A stretch of 64,000 nt of DNA from Flavobacteriaceae bacterium (GCA_018402385.1 JAGYJA010000007.1:186001-250000), one strand, 5' to 3'. Positions 46,321 through 55,389 are shown, counted from the stretch's first letter. Program-made: numbers and translations. Notes: a model not told the origin generated them from the letters alone.

Positions 46321-46353
46321 AAAACCCTTTAGAATCCAAAGGGTTTTTTTTAT
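46321..46353 (+). terminator. Intrinsic terminator
   Basis: AAAACCCTTT (46321-46330) pairs perfectly with AAAGGGTTTT (46338-46347), with further T after it. Confidence 0.9.
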
Positions 46354-46419
46354 ATTTTTTAGTGGAAGGATAAACCTAAAGGTTTTGAACTTTTGTATAT
46401 TTACACAAACTAGTAATCC

Positions 46420-47097
46420 ATGAAAAAAACGGCACTTCTTATCCTGATTTCTATCGTAGTATTCTCATGCAAAACCGAAAAAAACGAACCACTTTCAGAA
46501 AAAGAACCCCTAACCCTTCCTGAAATGATTGCCTTCGCTCACGGAGTGGAGCATTGGGAAAAGGTTGAAGAACTGAAATTTACGTTCAATGTAGATCGGG
46601 GTGAAAACCATTCGGAGCGTTCCTGGAGTTGGAAACCTAAAACAGATGATGTCACGCTCTACAGTAGCGATGACACCATTCAATACAACCGTAAAAATTT
46701 AGACAGTCTTTCTCTTCAAGCAGACCGTGCTTTTATCAACGATAAATACTGGCTATTGGCACCTTTCAATCTTGTTTGGGATGAGGGAACCACTTTTTCT
46801 CAAAAAGATTCGGTTAAAGCACCAATCAGCAATAAAATAATCCAGCAACTCACCATTACTTATGGTGATGAAGGCGGCTATACTCCCGGAGATGCTTATG
46901 ATTTCTTTTTTGAAAACGACTTTCAAATTAAAGAATGGATTTTTAGAAAAGGTAACGATTCTATTCCCTCTTTAGTAACAACCTGGGAAAACTATAAAGA
47001 CTTTAACGGGATCAAAATAGCTTCAATGCATCAAAACCCTGAAGGCACTTTCAAACTCTATTTCACAAACATTGAAGTAAAAACCACCAATGATTAA
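46420..47097 (+). CDS. Lipoprotein of unknown function ahead of kynU
   Basis: A 225-residue lipoprotein with the acylated Cys at 17 (IVVFSCKTEK). The mature part (ELKFTFNVDRGENHSERSWSW and later GGYTPGDAYDFFFENDF) is beta-rich and has the look of LolA/DUF6503-type lipoproteins, though I cannot confirm this. Its 3' end overlaps the kynU start by eight bases, so it is translated from the same message as the kynurenine genes. That may be simple co-transcription rather than shared function. Confidence 0.6.
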   Translation: MKKTALLILISIVVFSCKTEKNEPLSEKEPLTLPEMIAFAHGVEHWEKVEELKFTFNVDRGENHSERSWSWKPKTDDVTLYSSDDTIQYNRKNLDSLSLQADRAFINDKYWLLAPFNLVWDEGTTFSQKDSVKAPISNKIIQQLTITYGDEGGYTPGDAYDFFFENDFQIKEWIFRKGNDSIPSLVTTWENYKDFNGIKIASMHQNPEGTFKLYFTNIEVKTTND

Positions 47098-48358
47098 ATT
47101 TGAACCCACATTGGCTTTCGCCAAAGAGCAAGACCACTTAGACCCTCTCAACCGCTTTCGCGAAAAATTTCACATTCCAAAAGACAAGCAAGGAAATGAA
47201 CTTGTCTATCTCTGCGGAAATTCATTAGGACTGCAACCAAAAAACACCCAAAAATACATACAGGAAGAACTCAACGACTGGGCAAAACTAGGCGTTGAGG
47301 GTCATACAGAAGCCAAACACCCCTGGATGCCTTACCACGAATTTCTTACCAACTCCATGGCAAAAATCGTTGGTGCTAAACCTCAGGAAGTCGTGATGAT
47401 GAACACACTCACCACAAACCTTCATTTATTGATGGTTTCCTTTTACCAGCCCACCAAAACCAAATACAAAATAGTTATTGAAAGCGATACTTTTCCTTCA
47501 GACAAATATGCTGTGGAATCCCAACTTGATTTTCACGGTTTTGACAAAAAAGAAGGGCTTGTTTTATGGAAGCCCAGAAATGGCGAAGACCTCTGCCGTT
47601 TTGAAGATCTTGAAGACATAATAAACAAACAAGGTGATGAAATTGCCTTACTCCTCATAGGAACTACAAACTATTATACAGGGCAATCTTTCCCCATCAA
47701 AAAAATTACTGAACTAGGTCATAAACACAATTGTATTGTGGGGTTTGACTTAGCTCACGGTGCCGGAAACATTCAGCCGGAGCTAAACAAAAACGGACCC
47801 GATTTTGCCGTGTGGTGCAGTTACAAATACCTCAACAGTGGCCCCGGAAGTTTAGGCGGCCTCTTTGTGCATGAACGGCATGCAAACAACCCAAAATTAA
47901 AACGTTTTACCGGTTGGTGGGGACACAACAAAAAAACTCGTTTTAATATGCGGCAAGAATTTGATGTCATACCGGGTGCAGAAGGCTGGCAATTGAGCAA
48001 TCCGCCCATATTATCCATGGCGGCCATTCGTGCTTCCCTCGATATTTATGAAGAAGCCGGTTTTGAAAATATACTTGCAAAACAAAAAAAACTCACCGGT
48101 TATTTGGAGTTTTTACTTCAAAATCTAAAAAATGACCGCATCAGCATCATCACACCCTCAAACCCTGAAGAAAGAGGCTGTCAATTATCACTCGCTGTCA
48201 AAAATGCCGACAGAAGTCTGCACGACAAACTCTCCAAAGCCGGAGTAATAAGTGACTGGCGTGAACCCGATGTGATTCGGGTGGCTCCGGCTCCGCTTTA
48301 CAACTCATTTGAAGATGTATATTTGATGGTGGAACGATTGAAACAGTGTTTAGAATAG
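47090..48358 (+). CDS. kynU: Kynureninase
   Basis: A 422-residue PLP enzyme that splits kynurenine or 3-hydroxykynurenine to (hydroxy)anthranilate and alanine. GFDLAHGAGNIQPEL carries the cofactor Asp, and the PLP lysine is in WCSYKYLNSGPGSLGG. GLQPKNT and the C-terminal DWREPDVIRVAPAPLYN are family-typical. It is followed by kmo and a hydratase-family gene, so the meta-type tryptophan route is encoded here in part. A TTTCGCGAAA palindrome lies at 47156. Confidence 0.96.
   Translation: MIKFEPTLAFAKEQDHLDPLNRFREKFHIPKDKQGNELVYLCGNSLGLQPKNTQKYIQEELNDWAKLGVEGHTEAKHPWMPYHEFLTNSMAKIVGAKPQEVVMMNTLTTNLHLLMVSFYQPTKTKYKIVIESDTFPSDKYAVESQLDFHGFDKKEGLVLWKPRNGEDLCRFEDLEDIINKQGDEIALLLIGTTNYYTGQSFPIKKITELGHKHNCIVGFDLAHGAGNIQPELNKNGPDFAVWCSYKYLNSGPGSLGGLFVHERHANNPKLKRFTGWWGHNKKTRFNMRQEFDVIPGAEGWQLSNPPILSMAAIRASLDIYEEAGFENILAKQKKLTGYLEFLLQNLKNDRISIITPSNPEERGCQLSLAVKNADRSLHDKLSKAGVISDWREPDVIRVAPAPLYNSFEDVYLMVERLKQCLE
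47156..47165. repeat. TTTCGCGAAA palindrome, copy 3
   Basis: An exact copy of the 10-base palindrome, in the 5' part of kynU. Confidence 0.6.
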
Positions 48359-48397
48359 TATTAATTATAAGAGATTCCGCTTTTGCGTAAAACAAAT

Positions 48398-49795
48398 ATG
48401 AAAAACCAAACAATACTCATTATCGGCGCCGGATTGTGCGGCTCACTTCTGGCCTTGCGAATGGCACAACGTGGTTACAAAGTGCAACTCATTGAAAAAC
48501 GACCTGATTTAAGAACCGTTGACCTTGGTGCCGGTCGTTCCATCAACCTCGCCTTTTCAGACCGTGGCATGAAAGGCATGAAACTTGTTGGGCTAGAGGA
48601 GAAAGTGAAAGAACTCTGCATCCCCATGGTTGGCCGTATGATTCATGACATAGAAGGAAATACGTTCCTTAGTCGCTACAGCGGTAGAGAAGAAGAGTGC
48701 ATCAACTCCATTTCAAGAACCGGCTTAAATGCTCTACTACTTGATGAGGCTGAAAAAATGGAACATATCGCTTTGATTTTTAATCACAGTTGCCTTGATG
48801 TTGATTTAGAAAATGGAATTGGAAAATTTCACGATGAAGTAAATAACCGTGAAGTTTTATTAAAAGGAGATATTGTTATTGGAGCAGACGGAGCAGGCTC
48901 TGCTTTGAGAAAAAGCATGTTTTTACATAAAAAGTTTTTATTTAGTTTTTCTCAAAACTTTTTAACACACGGCTACAAAGAACTCACCTTTCCTCCCGCA
49001 AAAGACGGTGGCTATTTAACTGAAAAAGGCGCCCTCCACATCTGGCCAAGAGGTGAGAATATGGTTATTGCTCTGCCCAATCTTGACGGAAGTTTTACCG
49101 TAACACTATTTTTAAATTGGAATGAGGGTGAATACAATTTTGAAAACTTAAACACTCCTGATCGCGTCAATGAATATTTTGAAAAATTCTATCCTGACGC
49201 TTTAGAGTTAATGCCCAACTTAGCTTCAGAATTCTTTGAAAACCCCACCGGAGCACTGGGCACAGTAAAATGTAGTCCATGGAGCAGTTATGGAAAAACA
49301 CTATTGATGGGTGATGCAGCACATGCGATTGTTCCCTTTTATGGTCAGGGAATGAATGCTTCTTTTGAAGATGTAGTGGTGTTTGATGAAATTTTAAACC
49401 AATATGAGGGTGACTGGAGCAAGGTGTTTTCAGCTTATGAAAAAGAACGAAAAAAGGATACAGATGCCATTGCTGACCTTGCATTGGATAATTTTCACGA
49501 AATGAAAGCCCATACCGCAAGCGCCTTGTTTCAGGAAAAACGAAAACTGGAAACAGCTTTTGAAAAAGAATTCCCGCTGGAGTATTATTCAAAATATTCA
49601 TTAGTTACATTCAATGAAGACATCCCTTATTCTGAAGCAATGAAAAGAGGACGCGCGCAAGACAAAGCCATTTTAAACCTGCTTGCCGATGGAAAAATAA
49701 ATACCAATCAAACTTTAAGAGACCAACTCGAACTCGTAAAAAGAGAAACTGAAGAAGTTTTACACGACGACGCCGTAGCAAAAAATTTAATATAA
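48398..49795 (+). CDS. kmo: Kynurenine 3-monooxygenase
   Basis: A 465-residue FAD monooxygenase that hydroxylates kynurenine to 3-hydroxykynurenine. I chose ATG 48398 (MKNQTILIIGAGLCGSLLAL), which puts the GxGxxG motif at the N-terminus. GADGAGSALRKSM is the DG motif, and LMGDAAHAIVPFYGQGMNA the GD motif that contacts the ribityl chain. No N-terminal signal peptide. It lies 39 bases after kynU and is directly followed by the hydratase-family start. Confidence 0.95.
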   Translation: MKNQTILIIGAGLCGSLLALRMAQRGYKVQLIEKRPDLRTVDLGAGRSINLAFSDRGMKGMKLVGLEEKVKELCIPMVGRMIHDIEGNTFLSRYSGREEECINSISRTGLNALLLDEAEKMEHIALIFNHSCLDVDLENGIGKFHDEVNNREVLLKGDIVIGADGAGSALRKSMFLHKKFLFSFSQNFLTHGYKELTFPPAKDGGYLTEKGALHIWPRGENMVIALPNLDGSFTVTLFLNWNEGEYNFENLNTPDRVNEYFEKFYPDALELMPNLASEFFENPTGALGTVKCSPWSSYGKTLLMGDAAHAIVPFYGQGMNASFEDVVVFDEILNQYEGDWSKVFSAYEKERKKDTDAIADLALDNFHEMKAHTASALFQEKRKLETAFEKEFPLEYYSKYSLVTFNEDIPYSEAMKRGRAQDKAILNLLADGKINTNQTLRDQLELVKRETEEVLHDDAVAKNLI

Positions 49796-50557
49796 ATGAC
49801 ACTCCTGGAAATAGCAAAGACATTAGACCAAGCAGCATCAAAAGCCAAACCGGTGGAACAGATGGCTGCAAAATATAAATTCTCTCTTGATGACGCTTAT
49901 AAAATTCAGCGTGAATCCATTGCCCTAAGGGTAGCGCGTGGTGAAACTATCACCGGCTACAAGCTGGGGTTTACAAGCAAAGCCAAAATGGAACAAATGG
50001 GCGTTCACGACCTCATCTGGGGAATTTTAACTGATGAAATGGAAATCATAGATGATGAAACTGTTGATTTAAAAAGATGGATTCACCCCAGAGTGGAGCC
50101 TGAGATTGCCTTTCGCGTAAGCAAAGACATTAACATAGAATTAAATCTGAAAGAACTTTCTGATTATCTGGATATGATGGCACCAGCCCTGGAAATTATC
50201 GACTCAAGATATGAAAATTTCAAGTTTTCACTGGAAGATGTAGTCGCAGATAATTGCTCCTCAACAGGCTATGTGATTGGAAATTGGCAACCCATTTCTA
50301 CAACTATTTCTAATTTAAAAATGGAACTACTAGTGAATAATGAAGTTGTTGAAAGTGCTTCATCCGCAGCAATTCTTGAAAATCCATTACAATCTGTGGT
50401 AGAATTGAGCAGACTGGCTTCAAGCGAAGGACTCACGGTAAAAAAAGGGCACATTATTTTTGCCGGGGCAGCTACAGCAGCACAGTTTCTAGTGACTTCC
50501 CAAATTTTAAAAGGCCGTGTTGAAAAACTTGGAGAAGTGAGCTTTAAAACCCTTTAG
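49796..50557 (+). CDS. 2-keto-4-pentenoate hydratase / 4-oxalocrotonate decarboxylase family
   Basis: A 253-residue member of the FAA-hydrolase-like group. YKLGFTSKAKMEQMGVHD and HPRVEPEIAF, with the acidic metal ligands, are typical of XylI/DmpH decarboxylases and XylJ/DmpE hydratases, which cannot be told apart by eye. Next to kynU and kmo it most likely acts late in the 2-aminomuconate branch of tryptophan breakdown. The start touches the kmo stop (TAAATG). It is convergent with the next gene. Confidence 0.85.
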   Translation: MTLLEIAKTLDQAASKAKPVEQMAAKYKFSLDDAYKIQRESIALRVARGETITGYKLGFTSKAKMEQMGVHDLIWGILTDEMEIIDDETVDLKRWIHPRVEPEIAFRVSKDINIELNLKELSDYLDMMAPALEIIDSRYENFKFSLEDVVADNCSSTGYVIGNWQPISTTISNLKMELLVNNEVVESASSAAILENPLQSVVELSRLASSEGLTVKKGHIIFAGAATAAQFLVTSQILKGRVEKLGEVSFKTL

Positions 50558-50561
50558 CTCA

Positions 50562-51362
50562 TTAATTATCTTTAACTTTTTGATATTTATTTTGAATGGG
50601 ATTGCCTTGATTGTCCACTCCGTCAATCAATAAATTATCCTCAGCATCAAAATTTGCCAACAGGCTTTTACCGTCTTTAGTAAACAAATAGATTCCGGGT
50701 CTTGAGGTTTCTATAAGCTTTCCATATTCGACATAGTCTTGGTTATTTTTTTCCAATTTATAAATAACAAAGTCGTTGTTATTTGACTCAAGATAGAGTT
50801 TTTCGCCATTAAACTCATAAGCCTCTAGAGATTTTGATTTTATTGAATTTTTAGACATTGATTCCTCTTTAACCACTCTGGTTTGGGCAGAGGCAACAGC
50901 AGCATCTCTTTTTTCAATGCTTTCGCGAAAGCTTTCTAAATCAACTTGATTCACTCCCATAATTCCAATAATTTCAAAAGACATTCTTATGGCTTCGTGA
51001 TAGCTTTTTTTGTAATCTTTCTCTTTACTTCTTCCGGGTGGAGAGCGATAAACAATGTTATTGTTACAATCCTTGAGAAGTATTTGAATAGTTGTATTTA
51101 GGAAATTAGAATCATCATCCAAATCTAGAAACAAGCCATTACAACGAGGCAGGTCTTTTAATTCTTCATCATAAATCGCGTTGAATCCCGCCTTATTAAA
51201 TAAATGACGCAACAAGGTGTTGATTTGATATTGATCTTTGCCCTTTTGAAATTCAAACTGTTGAGGAATCAACACATAAGTATATTCACTTAAATCTGTT
51301 TGAGCAGGGCTTGATAACGAAAAAGAAAAGAATACTACAAGCAAGAATAATTTATGTTTCAT
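50562..51362 (-). CDS. Exported protein of unknown function
   Basis: A 266-residue protein with a signal peptide (LFLLVVFFSFSLSSPAQ, residues 4-20). The first half (YVLIPQQFEFQKGKDQYQ, GLFLDLDDDSNFLNT) is a mixed alpha/beta domain of a type common in flavobacterial proteins but not assigned. A charged linker (~150-180) leads to a C-terminal beta-rich segment. I do not recognise the family. It lies 60 bases downstream of the DUF5723 gene on the same strand. A perfect GCTTTCGCGAAAGC palindrome occurs at 50919-50932. Confidence 0.65.
   Translation of the reverse strand: MKHKLFLLVVFFSFSLSSPAQTDLSEYTYVLIPQQFEFQKGKDQYQINTLLRHLFNKAGFNAIYDEELKDLPRCNGLFLDLDDDSNFLNTTIQILLKDCNNNIVYRSPPGRSKEKDYKKSYHEAIRMSFEIIGIMGVNQVDLESFRESIEKRDAAVASAQTRVVKEESMSKNSIKSKSLEAYEFNGEKLYLESNNNDFVIYKLEKNNQDYVEYGKLIETSRPGIYLFTKDGKSLLANFDAEDNLLIDGVDNQGNPIQNKYQKVKDN
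50919..50932. repeat. GCTTTCGCGAAAGC palindrome, copy 4
   Basis: A perfect 14-base palindrome containing TTTCGCGAAA, within the exported unknown protein gene. Confidence 0.65.
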
Positions 51363-51422
51363 CTTTTGGAAATTTTGAGTCTATACTGCCTGCTTTTAGT
51401 GTTAAGAGACATTTTGTAATTG

Positions 51423-52840
51423 TTATTTGAATTTTATATTAAAACCCAATTGTAAAGATACATGATTTGCTTTAGCGAGATTTCCATACCTCAATAAATT
51501 ATCGACACCCAGATATAGATTGAATTTTCCAAAATCCCCCACTGCCATAAGACCAATATTATCTGAAGCAAAGGAGTCAACTGTATAAGTTATTTTTCCT
51601 GATAAAAACTCTGTAAAGCGTCTGTAATAAAAAAGTGTCCCGGCAAATTGAGGTCTTTTGGGTCTAAATATTGAGTAAAACTGAACTCCCAATCCTTGAT
51701 TTCCAAAGTTGGTTGTTTCCCTGTTCAAACAATCACATTCATTTTTGCCATAACCCTCTCCAAAATGATAGGTCAAAGCTGCATTCATTTTTAAAGGTCT
51801 CAGAACAGTATATTTGTTGTAAAGTGTATCAATGGGCACCTGCTCTTTAACTTCATCTTCAAGATTTTGATAATAGGGTAATGAGGGTTCCCCATCCTCT
51901 AAAGGAGGAAAAATAAGGTTGATACCAGTTAAATTATAACTACCTCGAGCCCGGTAATTTTCTACATCATTGGTATGAAATACTGCTCCTAAATCGAGGA
52001 TACTCGCACTCGCTGTCAAATATTTGTTGATTTCATAAGTCGCGCCAATATCAATTCCAACACCCAAATTACCTCCCAAAAGAGAACGCCCCAGCACGTG
52101 ACTCACTGCATCACCTGCCTCATTTACATTGTCGTTATCTATTAATGAAGCAATCCCTGATGTTTGAACTTGCACATCTGCCCCTTCAAGTAGATGGTCA
52201 TAAATATTTTCACCACCATTACTCTCCCGTGTTACAAATATCCCTTTATTGCCAGTGCTTCTAAAATTGAAAATACTGGAATAAATTTTAAATCGTGCAC
52301 CCACTGTTAGTTTGTCTGTAATTTTTTTGTTGGCACCAAAGTGATATACAGTCAACAAATCACCGGAAGCATTTAGTTCACCTAAGTCAAATTCATAATC
52401 GATATAATCTCTATTTCCTTCCCAACTTAATATGGCCAAATCTTTTGGAAAATAAGTAATCATATCAAACTCTTGATAGATGCCCCCTGAAAAATAATAA
52501 TCACTTTTATTTCTCCAACCAAAACTAATAATTTCCAATTGCTGAGATACTGTGAAAAAGTCAGTATTATTCATGCTAAAAATAGCATTTGTGATTCTAG
52601 TGTTTATATCTGAAGTGTTGGATGTTTGAAAAATATCATAAACAGTTACTCCAGAGGATCCGCCATTTATATGGAGGTGTGATAAAAATGGAATTCCAAA
52701 ATGTTTCTCATATGGAACAATACCACCCGGATTTAAAAGTAGTGATTGAGGAACTTCAGAAACACCATACAAGAGTTGTTTGTTTTGAGCAAAGCCCAAC
52801 AACCCTAAACAAGGAAAATAAAAATCAAAAAAAGCTTCAT
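51423..52840 (-). CDS. DUF5723 outer-membrane beta-barrel protein (signal peptide frameshifted)
   Basis: The mature part is clear in one frame from 52802 down: FAQNKQLLYGVSEVPQSLLL, then alternating beta strands and DCLNRETTNFGNQGLGVQ, ending LQLGFNIKFK, a barrel-type C-terminus. The signal peptide is in another frame: ATG at 52840 gives MKLFLIFIFLV and then a stop. Adding one T to the T3 run at 52807-52809 (minus strand) joins them to MKLFLIFIFLVLGLLGFAQ. The start then lies one base after the upstream lipoprotein stop. The repaired length is 472 residues. The function of DUF5723 is unknown. Confidence 0.8.
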
Positions 52841-52841
52841 A

Positions 52842-53387
52842 CTATAAGTCTGAAAATTCTAGAAAGTAAGTAGTTTTTGATTGCAGGTTTAAAACACCCT
52901 CAAGCGATTGATTACCGGTCTGAATAGTAATGTTGACAACCACCTTGTCGTTTTGTGTGAGAAGCTCAATATCCTCACCGGTGACCAGCTGTGTGAATTC
53001 TGTTAGCACAGGATCACCGTTCTCACTTATTTGAATAGGAAAGTTGATCGTGTAAAAAGGCTCATTTTCTTCAGAAAGAAAAGTAAAATTTGCATCAAGA
53101 CCTACAGGAAATGTATTGGTAACCCTAAATAAAAACTCAGCAGCAACAATATTGTCAACTGCAAAATCATCATCAAGAAAACGTATTTCTGTGGTATCTG
53201 TAACAGTAAGTGACCCTTCCGTTAAAGGATTTATTTGAAAATCATCTATTTCTAATGTGAAAAAGATAAAATTAACCTCAACTTCCTGACTGGGCGTTAT
53301 AGCATCGGCCTGGTCAAAGTCTGTGTCCTTTACACAGGAAAAAAGTAAAGTTCCTAAAATAAGAAATAAGCAGGAATATTTGAACAT
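52842..53387 (-). CDS. Lipoprotein of unknown function, paired with DUF5723 gene
   Basis: A 181-residue lipoprotein from ATG 53387 (MFKYSCLFLILGTLLFSCVK, acylated Cys18). The mature part is beta-rich, with acidic DTDFDQADAIT at its start and an Ig-like pattern after it. Its stop is one base from the repaired start of the DUF5723 barrel gene, a spacing that implies translational coupling and perhaps a shared complex at the outer membrane. No family recognised. Confidence 0.7.
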   Translation of the reverse strand: MFKYSCLFLILGTLLFSCVKDTDFDQADAITPSQEVEVNFIFFTLEIDDFQINPLTEGSLTVTDTTEIRFLDDDFAVDNIVAAEFLFRVTNTFPVGLDANFTFLSEENEPFYTINFPIQISENGDPVLTEFTQLVTGEDIELLTQNDKVVVNITIQTGNQSLEGVLNLQSKTTYFLEFSDL

Positions 53388-53493
53388 CTCTTTGGGGATT
53401 AGACAGTTATTAAACGTAAAAAACAAAAAGGTATTGTTACTTACGTAAACATCTTAAAAGGGATTTACCCTAGTCTAAAACATCTTTTTAATT

Positions 53494-54165
53494 TCAAGAT
53501 AGGCTTTTGACCATTGGCTCATCTTGTTGAATTTCATCAAGAGGATTAAAGAATATTGTGTGCATACCCACTGCTTTTGCACCATGAATATCGGCCTCAA
53601 TATTATCTCCAATCATTACACTTCTTTCGGGAATTGTCATTGCCTGGTCTAATGCATAATTGAAAATTTTAGGATTTGGTTTTTTCACACCCACACGTTC
53701 AGAATTTGTTACACTTGCAAAGTAACTTTGAATTTTTGAATTGTTTAATTTTTTAAACTGCACTTCTTCAAAACCATTTGTTATTATATGAAGTTTATAG
53801 TTGGGTTTTAAATACTCCAGCAACTCAAATGTTCCAGGAAATAAGTGGTTATTATGCGGTAAAAAATCAATGTATGAAATCGCGAGTTGGTCAATGATTT
53901 CTTGTGAAAATTCAAGTTCAATCAACTTAAAGGCATCATTGAGACGACCTCTGCGCAGTTGTTGCTTTGTGATTACTTCATCACGGTATAACTTCCAATA
54001 ATTTAGATTTATGGGCTCATACACTTTAAGAAATTCGGTTAAGTCAAGTTGTATCTTATGAGTTTCAAATACTTTTTGAAATGCTAAAGACGAATTTCTA
54101 TCAAAATCCCAAAGGGTGTGGTCTAAATCAAAAAATATGTCGGTAATGGATTTTTCTTTGAACAT
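53494..54165 (-). CDS. YjjG-family HAD nucleotidase
   Basis: A 223-residue HAD hydrolase. Motif I is FFDLDHTLWDFDRNS, motif II the Thr in HIITNGFEEVQ, and motif III/IV KKPNPKIF and MIGDNIEADIHGA. The sequence and length fit the YjjG group, which dephosphorylates non-canonical pyrimidine nucleotides and other nucleoside monophosphates. It starts three bases after the radC stop, so the two are probably co-transcribed. Confidence 0.9.
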   Translation of the reverse strand: MFKEKSITDIFFDLDHTLWDFDRNSSLAFQKVFETHKIQLDLTEFLKVYEPINLNYWKLYRDEVITKQQLRRGRLNDAFKLIELEFSQEIIDQLAISYIDFLPHNNHLFPGTFELLEYLKPNYKLHIITNGFEEVQFKKLNNSKIQSYFASVTNSERVGVKKPNPKIFNYALDQAMTIPERSVMIGDNIEADIHGAKAVGMHTIFFNPLDEIQQDEPMVKSLS

Positions 54166-54168
54166 AAC

Positions 54169-54870
54169 TTACAACAAGTTTTCGTCAGCAAAACTGAAAT
54201 ATGCTTTTTCAGTGATGATAAGGTGATCGAGCACTTTGATGTCGAGACTTTCTGCTCCTGCTTTGAGCTTTCGCGTTAGCATTTTATCAGGCTCACTGGC
54301 TTTCAATGTACCCGAGGGATGGTTGTGTGCCAAAATTATCCCGGTGGCGCCCACCTCTAACGCTTTTTTTAATACCAAACGCACATCAACAAGAGTTCCT
54401 GTAATACCTCCTTTACTTGATTGCTCTTTGTGAGTGATTTTATTGGAATTATTGAGGTATAAAATCCAAAATTCTTCGTGGGGTAAATCACCAAGAATGG
54501 GTTGCATTAACTCAAATACATCACTGCTGGAAGATATTTTATTGAGCTTTACAGCTTCTTCGGCACGACGACGCCTGCCCAGTTCCATTGCAGCGGCAAT
54601 GGTGATGGCTTTGGCTTCACCAATTCCCTTAAATTCTGTGAGTTGGTTGATGGTGAGTTTGCCCAACTGATTGAGGTTGTTATTGGCTTTGGCCAAAATG
54701 CGTTTACTCAAATCCACAGCACTTTCTTCCAGATTTCCAGAGCCAATAAGGATTGCTATGAGCTCAGCATCACTGAGCGCAGCACGGCCTTTGAGCAAGA
54801 GCTTTTCTCTGGGTCTGTCGTCTTCAGACCAGTTTTTTATTGAAAATGATGTTTGTTTTTTTTGATTCAT
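54169..54870 (-). CDS. radC: RadC-family JAB-domain protein
   Basis: A 233-residue protein from ATG 54870 (MNQKKQTSFSIKNWSEDDRP). An N-terminal helix-hairpin-helix region (FKGIGEAKAITIAAAMELG) precedes the JAB/MPN metalloprotease-like domain with HNHPSGTLKASEPD, which supplies the His-x-His and Asp zinc ligands. RadC was named for DNA repair, but that role is disputed and the biochemical activity is unknown. It is divergent from the DUF1569 gene. Confidence 0.95.
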   Translation of the reverse strand: MNQKKQTSFSIKNWSEDDRPREKLLLKGRAALSDAELIAILIGSGNLEESAVDLSKRILAKANNNLNQLGKLTINQLTEFKGIGEAKAITIAAAMELGRRRRAEEAVKLNKISSSSDVFELMQPILGDLPHEEFWILYLNNSNKITHKEQSSKGGITGTLVDVRLVLKKALEVGATGIILAHNHPSGTLKASEPDKMLTRKLKAGAESLDIKVLDHLIITEKAYFSFADENLL

Positions 54871-54929
54871 CGCTTTAATGAGTATAAAGATAAACATGTA
54901 TCTTTAAAAAATGAAAATTATTTAGCAGT

Positions 54930-55379
54930 ATGCAATCACTTTTTACAGAAGCGGCTTACGCCGAAATTTTAGAGCGTATAGAAAAACTCAGCCCTGAATC
55001 TCAATCCCAGTGGGGAAAAATGAATGTAGCCCAAATGCTGGCACATTGTCAAGAACCTCTTAAGGTCCCATTGGAAAAAATCACATTAAAACCACCCAAT
55101 GCCATTATGAAAATGCTTTTTTCGTTCTTTAAAAAATCACTTTATGATGATAAACCCTGGAAGCAAGGTTTGCCTACTTCTAAAGAATTCAAGATTGTGG
55201 ATGAGCGCAACTTTCAAGAGGAAAAAGAGAACTTAAAATCCCTTCTTGCAGAATTTTATGCTGAAAAAGATAAAACCAAATGGCCTCCTCACCCCTTTTG
55301 CGGGCACTTTACCACCGAACAATGGGGAAAAATGCAGTACAAACACCTGGACCATCACTTTAGACAGTTTGGGGCGTAG
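54930..55379 (+). CDS. DUF1569 (DinB-like) protein
   Basis: A 149-residue protein with the DUF1569 pattern: WGKMNVAQMLAHCQEPLK with a His near 39, HPFCGHFTTEQWGKMQYKH and DHHFRQFG. The spaced histidines recall the metal site of DinB-like four-helix bundles. It has no signal peptide. Function is unknown. A GC-rich palindromic repeat follows it. Confidence 0.85.
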   Translation: MQSLFTEAAYAEILERIEKLSPESQSQWGKMNVAQMLAHCQEPLKVPLEKITLKPPNAIMKMLFSFFKKSLYDDKPWKQGLPTSKEFKIVDERNFQEEKENLKSLLAEFYAEKDKTKWPPHPFCGHFTTEQWGKMQYKHLDHHFRQFGA

Positions 55380-55389
55380 TCTTTTATCC

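Noticed and set aside
49167-49601. Open frame of 144 codons on the minus strand inside kmo
   Set aside because: It is antisense to conserved FAD-monooxygenase motifs and has no ribosome-binding site or domain.
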